Source: Ornithinimicrobium ciconiae
GTDB taxonomy: Bacteria > Actinomycetota > Actinomycetes > Actinomycetales > Dermatophilaceae
Length of the DNA stretch: 64,000 nucleotides
Assembly (NCBI RefSeq): GCF_007197575.1
Contig: NZ_CP041616.1
Coordinates: forward strand, 62,001 to 126,000
Reading direction: 5' to 3'
Shown: positions 1 to 8,627 of the stretch, one piece after another
Layout: each line of letters opens with the position of its first letter
How positions within the stretch are numbered: position 1 is the first letter of the stretch
Program-made: the position numbers and the translations under genes
The notes under the pieces: model-generated
The model's database searches: none
The model's input: the letters and a program-made list of their open reading frames with translations, nothing else
What the model was told of the DNA's origin: nothing

Positions 1-308
1 TCCGATCCCGAGTCCGATGCGGTCAGCTCGACCGTGACCGTCACAGGCTCTGGCGCCTCGTCCTGCCGGGTCTCCCCCTTCCCTGTCTCCCCCGGCCGGG
101 TGTCCCCCTGCCCGGTCTCCCCCGGCCGGGTCCCCTCCGGCCCAGCCTCCTCCGACCCAGCCTCCTCCCCCGCTGCGCTGGCGACCTCAGAGACCGCCAG
201 GTGCCAACGCTCCGCGACCATCTGTGCGAACTCGGTGGCTCCCTCACCCGACACGACGATGTCCACGTCCGTGTCGAGCACGTGCAGCGGGACTACGGCG
301 GTCTCCAT
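1..308 (-). CDS. N-terminal part of an unidentified protein, cut by the window edge
   Basis: An ATG at 308 opens a frame that runs without a stop to the left edge, so only about 102 N-terminal residues are visible. They begin with a hydrophobic stretch rich in VPLHVLDTDVDIVV, followed from about residue 50 by a low-complexity linker of Gly/Glu/Thr/Arg repeats (variants of RPGETG). No function can be read from this. The opening resembles, from memory only, HprK-like or PqqD-neighbour proteins that occur near MauE genes in actinobacteria; that is weak. It is divergent from the MauE/thioredoxin gene with only 44 bp between them, so the two probably share a promoter region. Confidence 0.55.
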   Translation of the reverse strand, partial: METAVVPLHVLDTDVDIVVSGEGATEFAQMVAERWHLAVSEVASAAGEEAGSEEAGPEGTRPGETGQGDTRPGETGKGETRQDEAPEPVTVTVELTASDSGS

Positions 309-352
309 GCAGGACAGCCTAGGCATGCGCCGGACCCACGTACCCTAGGTGT

Positions 353-1486
353 GTGGACACCCCTGCCCTGCTCACTGCCTGGCTGGTGCTCGCGGCGGTC
401 CTGATCGCCAGCGGCATCGGCAAGCTCCGCCACCCCGAGGGCACCGACGAGGCCTTCACCGCACTCAAGGTGCCGGACGCCCTCAACCGTGCGTGGATCA
501 TCCGGTCGCACCCGTGGGGCGAGATCGCCCTGACGCTGCTCCTGCTGGCCCTGCCCCACCCGCTCAGCCTGGTGGTGGCCGCGGTCGGACTCGCCCTCTT
601 CACGGCATACCTGGTCCTGGTATGGCGGGTGGTCGCCTCCGGTGAGGAAGCTTCCTGCAACTGCTTCGGCGCCACCGGCTCCAGCACCGTGGACAGGTGG
701 ACCCTGGCTCGCAACATCCTGCTCGCCGTGGTGGCGCTGGTGGTCGTGGTGGACGCGGCGACCGGCGGCTCGGCCGTGGCCCGGATGGGCACCCTCGGCT
801 CAGGGTGGTGGTGGGTGGTCGCGCTGGCCGTGGCCGCAGCGGTGACCTACCTGATCGCTCGCGAGGGCACCACCGAGGTGGCCGAGGAGGAGCTCGCGGA
901 GCCGGAGGAGGACTACCTGCGGCTGCCGATCCCCGACGTGCCGGTGCGCCTCGAGGAGGGTGGCGCGGAGATCTCCCTGCGCGACCTGGCCGCTGAGCGG
1001 GCCCAGGTGATCCTGCTGCTCAACCCGGGCTGCGGCCCGTGCACCACGATCAGCAACAAGGTCGCGCAGTGGGCCGGTGCGGTGCCGGAGATCGACTTCC
1101 GCGTCCTCAACCCGATCAGCCACCAGAACATGCGTGAGATCAAGCCGCTCTGGGAGCCCTACTACGTCGAGGAGGTCGGCCACCAGGTTGGCGACGTCTT
1201 CGGCAATCCCGGTCGGCCCTCCGCGATCCTGCTCGGCATGGACGGGTTGCTGGCCGGTGGTCCGGCGCAAGGACTCACCGCCGTCGAGAATCTGGTGGCC
1301 GACATCACCGAGCAGATCACCGAGGCCCGCGAGGCCAACGCCGAGATCGAGCGGCTCAACGAGCAGCACGCTGCGGAGGCTGAGCGCCTGGAGGCCGAGC
1401 GGGTGGCCGAAGAGTGGGCTGCAGCGGAGGCCGAGTCAGCCGGCGAGCCCGACCCCGCCACTCCCCGGTCAGCCGGGGCACGCTGA
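353..1486 (+). CDS. MauE/DoxX-type redox membrane protein fused to a thioredoxin-like domain
   Basis: The 377-residue product has two parts. Residues 1-170 hold about four membrane segments (near 6-24, 57-92, 119-136, 152-168) with a CNCFG motif at 102-106, as in MauE-type proteins that pass reducing power through the membrane. Residues 190-310 form a thioredoxin-like domain with the redox motif CGPC at 228-231. A charged Ala/Glu helix, probably coiled coil, ends the protein (about 305-365). I infer a thiol-disulfide role at the membrane; the substrate is unknown. The start is GTG. The stop codon directly abuts the GTG of the DedA-like gene, so they are probably co-transcribed. Confidence 0.8.
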   Translation: MDTPALLTAWLVLAAVLIASGIGKLRHPEGTDEAFTALKVPDALNRAWIIRSHPWGEIALTLLLLALPHPLSLVVAAVGLALFTAYLVLVWRVVASGEEASCNCFGATGSSTVDRWTLARNILLAVVALVVVVDAATGGSAVARMGTLGSGWWWVVALAVAAAVTYLIAREGTTEVAEEELAEPEEDYLRLPIPDVPVRLEEGGAEISLRDLAAERAQVILLLNPGCGPCTTISNKVAQWAGAVPEIDFRVLNPISHQNMREIKPLWEPYYVEEVGHQVGDVFGNPGRPSAILLGMDGLLAGGPAQGLTAVENLVADITEQITEAREANAEIERLNEQHAAEAERLEAERVAEEWAAAEAESAGEPDPATPRSAGAR

Positions 1487-1990
1487 GTGGAAGGACTACT
1501 CGACGGTCCCTTCTGGATCGCCCTGGCGGTCCTCTTCCTCGGGGCCATGGTCCGTGGCCAGGCGACCTACTGGTTGGCTCGGGTGGTGACCGAGCAGGCC
1601 CTGGCCCGCACGCACCCCGTCGAGGGCTGGCGGGCCACGGTGCACGGTTGGCTGCAGGGCGAGGGACCGCAGCGGGGCCGGGATGCGATCGAGCGGTGGG
1701 GTCTGGTGATGATCCCCATCTGCTATCTGACGGTCGGCTTCCAGACCCTGGTCATCGCCGCGGCGGGCATGCTGCGGATCCGGTGGGTGGTGTTCAGCAT
1801 CGTGCAGATCCCTGGCGCCGTGGCCTGGGGACTGCTCTATGCCACCATCGGCTTTGCCATGTGGGGCGCGGCGCTGGCCGCGATCGCCGGCTCGCCGCTC
1901 GCGCTGGCGGGGATTGTCGCCATACTCCTCGTGGTGGGGACCACGATCGTGCTCTCGCACCGCCGCAGGCGCCTGCAGACCCGGCACTGA
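1487..1990 (+). CDS. DedA/VTT-like membrane protein
   Basis: This 167-residue protein looks like a short DedA/VTT-domain protein: hydrophobic segments at about 8-25, 75-95, 100-125 and 130-155, a GxxxRFxxYxxAR-like region rewritten here as GAMVRGQATYWLAR near the N-terminus, and a basic C-terminal tail. DedA proteins are membrane proteins implicated in lipid scrambling and membrane homeostasis; no specific role can be assigned here. The GTG start follows the previous stop codon with no gap, which implies translational coupling with the MauE/thioredoxin gene. Confidence 0.65.
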   Translation: MEGLLDGPFWIALAVLFLGAMVRGQATYWLARVVTEQALARTHPVEGWRATVHGWLQGEGPQRGRDAIERWGLVMIPICYLTVGFQTLVIAAAGMLRIRWVVFSIVQIPGAVAWGLLYATIGFAMWGAALAAIAGSPLALAGIVAILLVVGTTIVLSHRRRRLQTRH

Positions 1991-2047
1991 CCGACGGCGC
2001 AGATTCTCGGTCGGGATTGTCGGACTCTGGTGGCAGGATCGGGGGTT

Positions 2048-4408
2048 ATGCCGGAGACCACAGCCGCCAGCGATGCCCACGACGTGATCCGGGTCCGGGG
2101 TGCCCGGGAGAACAATCTCAAGGACATCAGCGTCGAGATCCCCAAACGCCGGTTGACCGTCCTGACGGGCGTGTCCGGGTCGGGGAAGAGTTCGCTGGTC
2201 TTCGGCACGATCGCCGCGGAGTCTCAGCGGTTGATCAACGAGACCTACAGCACCTTCGTGCAGGGCTTCATGCCGAGCCTGGCCCGCCCCGACGTCGACC
2301 ACCTCGAGGGGTTGACGACGGCGATCATCGTGGACCAGGAGCGGATGGGGGCCAATATCCGCTCGACGGTCGGCACCGCCACCGACGTCAACGCGATGCT
2401 GCGGATCCTGTTCAGCCGGCTCGGGGAGCCCCACATCGGCTCCGCCAAGGCGTTCTCCTTCAACGTCGCGTCGATGTCCGGCGCCGGTGCGGTGACCCTG
2501 GACAAGGGTGGCGAGAAGGTCAGGGAACGGCGCGAGTTCAGCGTCACCGGCGGGATGTGTCCGCGCTGCGAGGGAACCGGCAAGGTGACCGACTTCGACC
2601 TCACGGCACTCTTCGACGAGACCAAGTCCCTGCGCGAGGGCGCGCTGACCATCCCGGGCTACAGCATGGACGGGTGGTATGGCCGGATCTTCATGGACAG
2701 CGGCTTCCTCGACCCCGACAAGGCGATCAAGGACTACACCAGCAAAGAACTGTCCAACCTGCTCCACAAGGAGGCCACCAGGGTCAAGGTCGAGGGCATC
2801 AACGTCACCTACGAGGGGTTGATCCCCCGCATCCAGAAAAGCTTCCTGTCCAAGGACCGCGAGGCGATGCAGCCCCACATCCGGGCCTTCGTCGACCGGG
2901 CCATCACCTTCACCACGTGCCCCGACTGTGACGGCACGCGGCTCAACGAGGGCGCCCGTTCCTCCAAGATCAAGGGCATCAGCATCGCCGACGCCGCGCA
3001 GATGCAGATCAGCGACCTGGCTGAGTGGATCCGTGACCTGGACGAGCCCTCTGTGGCGCCCTTGCTCGAGGGTCTGCGCGAGACCCTGGACTCCTTCGTG
3101 GAGATCGGGCTGGGTTATCTGTCCCTGGATCGCCCCTCCGGGACGTTGTCGGGTGGCGAGGCACAGCGCACCAAGATGATCCGCCACCTGGGGTCCGCGC
3201 TCACCGACGTCACCTATGTCTTTGACGAGCCCTCCATCGGACTGCACCCACACGACATCCAGCGGATGAACGTCCTGCTCCTGCAGTTGCGGGACAAGGG
3301 CAACACGGTCCTGGTGGTCGAGCACAAGCCGGAGACGATCCTGATCGCCGACCACGCCATCGACCTGGGGCCGGGCGCCGGGACCGAGGGGGGCGAGGTG
3401 GTCTACGAGGGGACGGTCGAGGGGCTGCGCACCAGCGACACGCTCACCGGACGGCACCTGGATGACCGGGCGAGCGTGAAGGCCTCGGTGCGCGAGTCCA
3501 CCGGCGCCCTGCAGATCCGCGGTGCCACCAGGCACAACCTGCGAGATGTCGACGTGGACGTGCCGACGGGGGTGCTCACGGTGGTCACCGGGGTCGCCGG
3601 CAGCGGCAAGAGCTCGCTCATCCACGGCTCACTCACCCGCCAGGACGGGGTGGTCCTGATCGACCAGACCGCGATCAAGGGCTCACGGCGGAGCAACCCC
3701 GCGACCTACACCGGGCTGCTCGAGCCGATCCGCAAGGCGTTCGCCAAGGCCAACGGCGTCAAGCCCGCCCTCTTCAGCCCCAACTCCGAGGGCGCTTGCC
3801 CGACGTGCAAGGGGGCCGGGGTCGTCTACATGGATCTGGCGATGATGGCGGGCGTGGCCTCCACCTGCGATGAGTGCGACGGCAAGCGCTTCCAGGCGTC
3901 GGTCTTGGATTACACGCTGGCCGGGCGCACCATCAGCGAGGTGCTGGCGATGTCAGTCGCCGAGGCAGAGGACTTCTTTGCCGAGGGTGAGTCCCGGATC
4001 CCCGCGGCGCACAAGATCCTGGTCCGCCTCGAGGATGTCGGACTGGGCTACGTCACTCTGGGTCAACCGTTGACGACCCTCTCCGGTGGTGAGCGGCAGC
4101 GTCTCAAGCTGGCGGCGCAGATGGGCGACAAGGGCGATGTCTATATCCTCGACGAGCCCACCACCGGTCTGCACCTGGCCGACGTGGAGAACCTGCTGGC
4201 GCTGCTGGACCGTCTGGTCGACTCCGGCAAGTCGGTCATCGTCATCGAGCACCATCAGGCCGTCATGGCCCACGGCGACTGGATCATCGACCTCGGCCCC
4301 GGGGCTGGTCACGACGGAGGCCGGGTGGTCTTCGAGGGCACTCCGGCAGATCTGGTCGCTGGCGCCTCCACGCTCACCGGGCAGCACCTGCGCGACTACG
4401 TGTCGTAA
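2048..4408 (+). CDS. UvrA-like ABC ATPase (short form, drug-resistance/UvrA-paralog type)
   Basis: Tandem ABC ATPase of the UvrA family. It has two Walker A motifs (GVSGSGKSS near residue 40 and GVAGSGKSS near 515), two LSGGE signatures (TLSGGEAQR, TLSGGERQR), two Walker B regions ending in DEPSIGLH and DEPTTGLH, and CxxC zinc-finger halves (CPRC, CPDC, CPTC, CDEC). At about 786 residues it is clearly shorter than canonical UvrA (about 950), as in UvrA paralogs such as DrrC, which are linked to resistance to DNA-binding drugs rather than general excision repair. That role is inferred. ATG 2048 is preferred over GTG 2030 because it sits behind a purine-rich stretch. It is followed 8 bp later by an alkylation-repair gene. 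Confidence 0.85.
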   Translation: MPETTAASDAHDVIRVRGARENNLKDISVEIPKRRLTVLTGVSGSGKSSLVFGTIAAESQRLINETYSTFVQGFMPSLARPDVDHLEGLTTAIIVDQERMGANIRSTVGTATDVNAMLRILFSRLGEPHIGSAKAFSFNVASMSGAGAVTLDKGGEKVRERREFSVTGGMCPRCEGTGKVTDFDLTALFDETKSLREGALTIPGYSMDGWYGRIFMDSGFLDPDKAIKDYTSKELSNLLHKEATRVKVEGINVTYEGLIPRIQKSFLSKDREAMQPHIRAFVDRAITFTTCPDCDGTRLNEGARSSKIKGISIADAAQMQISDLAEWIRDLDEPSVAPLLEGLRETLDSFVEIGLGYLSLDRPSGTLSGGEAQRTKMIRHLGSALTDVTYVFDEPSIGLHPHDIQRMNVLLLQLRDKGNTVLVVEHKPETILIADHAIDLGPGAGTEGGEVVYEGTVEGLRTSDTLTGRHLDDRASVKASVRESTGALQIRGATRHNLRDVDVDVPTGVLTVVTGVAGSGKSSLIHGSLTRQDGVVLIDQTAIKGSRRSNPATYTGLLEPIRKAFAKANGVKPALFSPNSEGACPTCKGAGVVYMDLAMMAGVASTCDECDGKRFQASVLDYTLAGRTISEVLAMSVAEAEDFFAEGESRIPAAHKILVRLEDVGLGYVTLGQPLTTLSGGERQRLKLAAQMGDKGDVYILDEPTTGLHLADVENLLALLDRLVDSGKSVIVIEHHQAVMAHGDWIIDLGPGAGHDGGRVVFEGTPADLVAGASTLTGQHLRDYVS

Positions 4409-4415
4409 TGGTGTC

Positions 4416-5126
4416 GTGACCGTAGGCAGTCAGCGCGAGCTCATCGGGGCCGTCCGGGAGGCACTGGCCACGGCCGCGGCCCCGGAGCGTGCCGTCGGGC
4501 AGCAGCGCTACATGAAGTCGGCGATGCCCTACCGGGGGCTGACCAGCCCAGTCCTGCGAGCGACCCTGAAGCCGATCCTCAAGGATCCCGCATACGTCCT
4601 TGGAGATCGCGACCGTTGGGAGGCGACGGTCCGCGCCCTGTGGGACGAGGCGGAGTTCCGCGAGGAGCGCTATGCGGCCCTCGCTCTGGCCGGCCATTCC
4701 CGCTACCGCGCCTTCCGTGACGTGGCCACCCTGGAGCTGCATGCCTATCTCGCGCGGACCGGGGCCTGGTGGGACCTCGTCGACGACATCGCCACGCACC
4801 ACGTCGCGCCGGTGCTGCAGGCTGACCGGGCCGGGGCGACCCCGGTGGTGCGGGGATGGGCGCGGGATCCGGATTTGTGGGTGCGTCGGACGGCGATCCT
4901 GTGTCAGCTGCCGGCCAAGGCAGACACCGACACCGATCTGCTGCGTCACTGCCTGGATGCGAACCTGCCGGAGAGCAGCTTCGGCTCGGAGTTCTTCATC
5001 CGCAAGGCGATCGGCTGGGCCCTGCGCGAGTTCGCCAAGTCCGATCCCGAATGGGTGCTGGACTATGCCGCGACCCGTGTCCTGAGCCCCCTGAGTCGAC
5101 GCGAGGCGCTCAAGCACCTTGCCTGA
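4416..5126 (+). CDS. DNA alkylation repair protein, AlkD-like
   Basis: The 236-residue protein matches the AlkD/AlkC-type HEAT-repeat DNA glycosylase family in length and content: an all-helical sequence, an N-terminal MKSAMPYRGLTSPVLR segment, the WDEAEFREERYAALAL repeat, a WVRRTAILCQL repeat, and a C-terminal FFIRKAIGWALREFAKSDPEWV repeat that is very typical of the family. Such enzymes remove positively charged alkylated bases. The frame is open upstream inside the UvrA-like gene; I chose GTG 4416, 8 bp after the uvrA-like stop, because homology begins just after it. The pairing suggests a small DNA-damage unit. Confidence 0.85.
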   Translation: MTVGSQRELIGAVREALATAAAPERAVGQQRYMKSAMPYRGLTSPVLRATLKPILKDPAYVLGDRDRWEATVRALWDEAEFREERYAALALAGHSRYRAFRDVATLELHAYLARTGAWWDLVDDIATHHVAPVLQADRAGATPVVRGWARDPDLWVRRTAILCQLPAKADTDTDLLRHCLDANLPESSFGSEFFIRKAIGWALREFAKSDPEWVLDYAATRVLSPLSRREALKHLA

Positions 5127-5159
5127 ACCAGGCTGTGACGCTGGGATGGGATGAAGGGT

Positions 5160-5189
5160 CGGCCGCGCAACCTGCTGGTCAGGCGGCCG
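5160..5189. terminator. Possible bidirectional hairpin between convergent genes
   Basis: CGGCCGC at 5160-5166 is complementary to GCGGCCG at 5183-5189 with a 16-nt loop. It lies between the 3' ends of the alkylation-repair gene and the HNH gene and covers the latter's stop codon. There is no T-run, so termination is only inferred. Confidence 0.35.
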
Positions 5190-6666
5190 AGGTTTCTCGA
5201 TGGTCCTGGGGATAGGTGACCCACTGCTCCCCGTAGGGGTCCGTCCAGATGACCCGCCCGTCGGCACAGAGCTCGGCCCGCCAGGCGGTGGAGTGCTTCA
5301 GTCGATGGTGATGCCGGCACAGGGCGATCAGGTTGCGTGCCTGTGTCGGGCCGGCGGGCCACGGCACGACATGATCGAGATCGCAACGCTCCGCTCGGCG
5401 TGAGCAGTTGGGGAAGCGACAGGTGCCATCACGCAACCGGACCAGCCGAGCGATGCCCGCCGGTGGCCGGTAGCCCGTTGCCCGGGTCTCCAGGGTCGTG
5501 CCCGTCTGCGGGTCGATCAGCATCCGGGTGATCGACACACCCAGATCAGCCGCCATGGAGAGCACCATGGGCACGGGGATGACACCGATGCCAGGGACCT
5601 CGACACCGACCCCGTCAGGGTCAGAGGGTGCCAGGTGCGGCCAGATCTGCTCCCACACCGACCCGGCTGGCCCGCAGGCCCCACTGGCGAAGGCCTCGGG
5701 CACCATCGGGTCTCCGATCGGAGACTCCGCGGCGGCGTCCGACAGGGGGTGGAGCTCCGCGTCCTGTCCACCCGCCCTGCTGGTGCCCGTGGTGGTGCCG
5801 GTGACGGGGACGGACAGGGTGAGCACGGCGCTGACGGTGGCGTTTCCCAGGATCAGGTCCAGCAGGGCGTCAGCGCGGCACTGGTCCATGCTGCCCTCGG
5901 GGTCCTCCTGCTTGTGCTGGTGGGCCAGGGCGTCGATCGCGGCCCACGCCTGCGCGGACTCCGCTGCGGGCAACTGGGCCATCCACTGGGTCATCCCCGG
6001 CAGGTGCGAAGCACGGGTGCTGACAAAACGCTCGAGCCGTGCCCGAGCTGCCCGCTGGCGCACCGCCTCGGGGTCAAGGTCGGCCAGCACCTGGCGAATC
6101 CGGGACCGGATCCGTCCGGGGGTCTTGGTCCTGGCCCACGGGAAGAGTCGCTCCTCCACCGCTGCGCACAGGTCATGGTCGGCGTCGGCGAGCTCGTCGG
6201 CGATCACCTGGGCGCGGAACAGGTCGAGGTCCCCGTCTGCAAGGGCGGCCAGCGTGACCGGCAGGTCCGCGGCGAGCTTTGCGGCGGTGCGCACCCTGGT
6301 GGCCGCGGGACCGTGGGACATGCCCAGCAGGGGCGCCAGGGTGTCTGAGGCGAACTCGTCCACGAAACCCACTCCGCGGTCCATCCGCTCGAGTCCGGAG
6401 TCGGTCTCGACAAGAGTGCGGGCAGCGAACTGGGCGATGCGCACGACCTGAGCCGCCTGTGCGGAGCCGACGGCGATCTGCAGGCCACGGATCTGCCCCA
6501 CCAGGTCGCCCTCGGTCTGCCAGTCCCCGCCGTCCACCGCCTCGTCAAAGACCTCGCGCGCTCCACTCGACAGCTCGGTCAGCATGTCCGGCACGGGCAG
6601 GCTGACCGGTGCACCGTGCTGTGTGAACCCCTCCACCCTCATGCGAACAAGTGTATGAGAGCGCAC
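5179..6666 (-). CDS. HNH endonuclease domain protein with DUF222 (13E12-type)
   Basis: About 495 residues. The first two thirds are the helical DUF222 region (for example RVRTAAKLAADLPVTLAAL, DLFRAQVIADELAD, RRIRQVLADLDP-like segments) common in multicopy actinobacterial proteins. The C-terminus (about 415-475) has an HNH nuclease core: CRFPNC, then CDLDHVVPW, then NLIALCRHHHRLKH. The metal and catalytic histidines are present, so a nuclease fold is likely; the biological role of this family is not established, and many copies occur in mobile or group-intron-like contexts. The start may be GTG 6666 or ATG 6642; neither has a strong ribosome-binding site. Confidence 0.85.
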   Translation of the reverse strand: MRSHTLVRMRVEGFTQHGAPVSLPVPDMLTELSSGAREVFDEAVDGGDWQTEGDLVGQIRGLQIAVGSAQAAQVVRIAQFAARTLVETDSGLERMDRGVGFVDEFASDTLAPLLGMSHGPAATRVRTAAKLAADLPVTLAALADGDLDLFRAQVIADELADADHDLCAAVEERLFPWARTKTPGRIRSRIRQVLADLDPEAVRQRAARARLERFVSTRASHLPGMTQWMAQLPAAESAQAWAAIDALAHQHKQEDPEGSMDQCRADALLDLILGNATVSAVLTLSVPVTGTTTGTSRAGGQDAELHPLSDAAAESPIGDPMVPEAFASGACGPAGSVWEQIWPHLAPSDPDGVGVEVPGIGVIPVPMVLSMAADLGVSITRMLIDPQTGTTLETRATGYRPPAGIARLVRLRDGTCRFPNCSRRAERCDLDHVVPWPAGPTQARNLIALCRHHHRLKHSTAWRAELCADGRVIWTDPYGEQWVTYPQDHRETSAA

Positions 6667-6699
6667 CGACAGTCCCCGCCATCATCCACAACGCCCTGG

Positions 6700-8010
6700 T
6701 CAGCCCCTGTCCGCAGGGACCGCTCCGAGCGTCACCACCCCCGCTGGACCAGAGATGGTCACCACGTCCTGGATCGCGGGGTCGTCGGCTATCTGGGCCG
6801 GCAGCGACTCCTGCCCCACCTCAAAGTGCACGACATTGCGCGGCGCCCAGGGCCACCAGGCATCGCGCCACATCACGGCACCTCCGTCCGAGCCAGCGAC
6901 CGAGAGGAAGACACTGCCGTCCTCATGCAGCAGCTGCGGCCAGCCCTGTCCGTCAGCTGCCACGACATAGGTCTCCCCCAGCACCACGACCCTGCCGCCG
7001 ACCCCGACCGGACCGACAGCACCGCCGCCCTCAGCCGGGTCATCGAGGTCCTGGTCGTGCCAGGTCAGCGCGTCGGTGGACCACTGCACCCCCGAGGCGT
7101 CAGCGCCTCGCTCCCAGTCAAAGACCGCGAGGTCCGCCGTGGCCAGCTCGCGGGTCTGCACCACCGGGCCGCCCACGACCCCGCCTGGGGCACCAGCTTC
7201 AGGGAACAGCTGCCTGGCGAACACCGCGTCCTGTGGCAGCCTCGCCGCCGTAAAGTCACCGCCGACGCCGACAAGGGTGTCCACCTCATACAACGTCTCA
7301 TCGTCGGCGACACCGATCATGCCCAGGTCCGGCAGCTCAAACCCGGTGAGCTCGACATCGCCGTCGACCAACTCCACGACCTCGGCGATCTGCCCACCGG
7401 CGGTCCAGACCCGCCCGCCGTCGTGAAAGACGATGTCCTGCGGGACGAGCCGAGGCGACCCCACGCCATACCAATAGCTCAGCTGCTCTCCGTCGAAGGT
7501 GTCCCACCCCGTAGCCCACCCCGAAATCCCGGGGTCGGACGGAGCGACCACGCTGCCCGGCTCGCCGGCCGGTGTCTGCCAGATCAGCACGGTGGCGCGC
7601 TCGCCGACGAACACGTCGGCGCCACCGGCCATCGGCTGCCCGGTCACCGTCTCCTCATGACCGTTCACCACGAAGGTCGCGGAGGAGCCCTGCGGTCCCT
7701 TGGTGACGGTGAGCGGAGCGACGTCACCCCTCCGGGTCACCCCGTCGAGGATCGTCACGGTCGTCTGCTCGTCCACCTGCCAGGTCACGCTCGCCGGGGA
7801 GAGCTCCTCGGTGCCAAGCAACCCGTCCCCCAGCCCCGCGTTCCACCAGAGGGCACCGGCGAGCACGCCCGCCGTCATACCTCCGACCACCAGTCGGCGG
7901 CGACGCACCCGACGCCGCCCCAGGGTCACCACCTGCGGCACCGCCACGTCCAGCGGGGGCGTGTGCGCCGCCACCCGCTCCAGCACCCTCATGACATCGC
8001 GCTCAGACAT
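6700..8010 (-). CDS. Membrane-anchored partner of a SigE-family sigma factor (possible anti-sigma protein)
   Basis: The 436-residue protein has a short cytoplasmic N-terminus, an Arg-rich stretch (RRRVRRRR) and one membrane segment at about 42-58, followed by a long exported region without a family I recognise. Its start overlaps the end of the sigma gene by 8 bp (ATG inside the sigma 3' end), the usual arrangement of sigma and membrane regulator. No zinc anti-sigma (HxxxCxxC) motif is visible, so it is either an atypical anti-sigma factor or simply a co-expressed surface protein. The arrangement is repeated at 54705-56413. Confidence 0.6.
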   Translation of the reverse strand: MSERDVMRVLERVAAHTPPLDVAVPQVVTLGRRRVRRRRLVVGGMTAGVLAGALWWNAGLGDGLLGTEELSPASVTWQVDEQTTVTILDGVTRRGDVAPLTVTKGPQGSSATFVVNGHEETVTGQPMAGGADVFVGERATVLIWQTPAGEPGSVVAPSDPGISGWATGWDTFDGEQLSYWYGVGSPRLVPQDIVFHDGGRVWTAGGQIAEVVELVDGDVELTGFELPDLGMIGVADDETLYEVDTLVGVGGDFTAARLPQDAVFARQLFPEAGAPGGVVGGPVVQTRELATADLAVFDWERGADASGVQWSTDALTWHDQDLDDPAEGGGAVGPVGVGGRVVVLGETYVVAADGQGWPQLLHEDGSVFLSVAGSDGGAVMWRDAWWPWAPRNVVHFEVGQESLPAQIADDPAIQDVVTISGPAGVVTLGAVPADRG

Positions 8011-8485
8011 GACCGTCCTCCTTGAGCGAAGCTCGCAGGGCCGCCAGGCCGCGCGAGGTGTAGCCCTTGACCGCCCCGACGCTGACGCCCATCGTCTCGG
8101 CGGTCTGCTTCTCCGACAGGTCCAGGTAGTGGCGCAGCACCACGCTCTCCCGCTCGCGCGAACCGAGAGCCTGCAGCGCGCGCACCACGTCGATCACCTC
8201 GGCGTCGAGCGACCCAACCGGTATGTCGTGGGGCTGGTCCACCAGCACCTCACGACGGGTGCGTCGCCAGCGATCGGTGTGCAGGTTGGCCAGGACGCGC
8301 CGCGCATAGGCGGCAGGCTGCTGACTCCCGATGCGCGGCCACCGCACGTAGACCCGGATCAGCGTCTCCTGCACCAGATCCTCGGCTCCGTGCCGGTCGG
8401 CGGTGAGCATCCACGCCGTGGTCAGCAGCCACGGCTTGACGGACATGGCGAACTCGACGAACGACTCCTCCTGCGCTCGACGCAC
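8003..8485 (-). CDS. SigE-family ECF RNA polymerase sigma factor
   Basis: 160 residues with sigma-70 region 2 (FAMSVKPWLLTTAWMLTADRHGAEDLVQETLIRVYVRW) and region 4 (LGSRERESVVLRHYLDLSEKQTAETMGVSVGAVKGYTSRGLAAL), the normal size for actinobacterial SigE-family ECF factors. It should direct RNA polymerase to a small regulon in response to a signal sensed by its partner. The GTG start at 8485 has GGGAGG 6 nt upstream. It overlaps the membrane-protein gene, and a candidate self-recognised promoter lies at 8532-8555. Confidence 0.9.
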   Translation of the reverse strand: MRRAQEESFVEFAMSVKPWLLTTAWMLTADRHGAEDLVQETLIRVYVRWPRIGSQQPAAYARRVLANLHTDRWRRTRREVLVDQPHDIPVGSLDAEVIDVVRALQALGSRERESVVLRHYLDLSEKQTAETMGVSVGAVKGYTSRGLAALRASLKEDGHV

Positions 8486-8531
8486 CCGACACCTCCCTGC
8501 CTCTGGTCACTCTGCCCTGTCAACCGTCCCT

Positions 8532-8555
8532 AACGCGGCAGCTGCCCAGAAGGTT
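8532..8555 (-). promoter_or_regulatory. Candidate ECF-type autoregulatory promoter
   Basis: Read on the minus strand, AACC (8555-8552) is followed by 16 nt and CGTT (8535-8532), 47 bp before the sigma gene start. AAC at -35 and CGT at -10 is the classic ECF pattern. The same pair, within ACAACC and CGTTA, precedes the second sigma operon at 56441-56465. Confidence 0.5.
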
Positions 8556-8627
8556 GTAGTCGGCCACCAGGCGTCGTCACCTCCGGCACACCAGCCACGG
8601 GCTGAGCCGGATCCGTAGGCTGGTCCG

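Noticed and set aside
1496..3625. 709-codon minus-strand open frame
   Set aside because: It lies opposite the UvrA-like and DedA-like genes, whose motifs are intact; long antisense frames are common in such GC-rich DNA.
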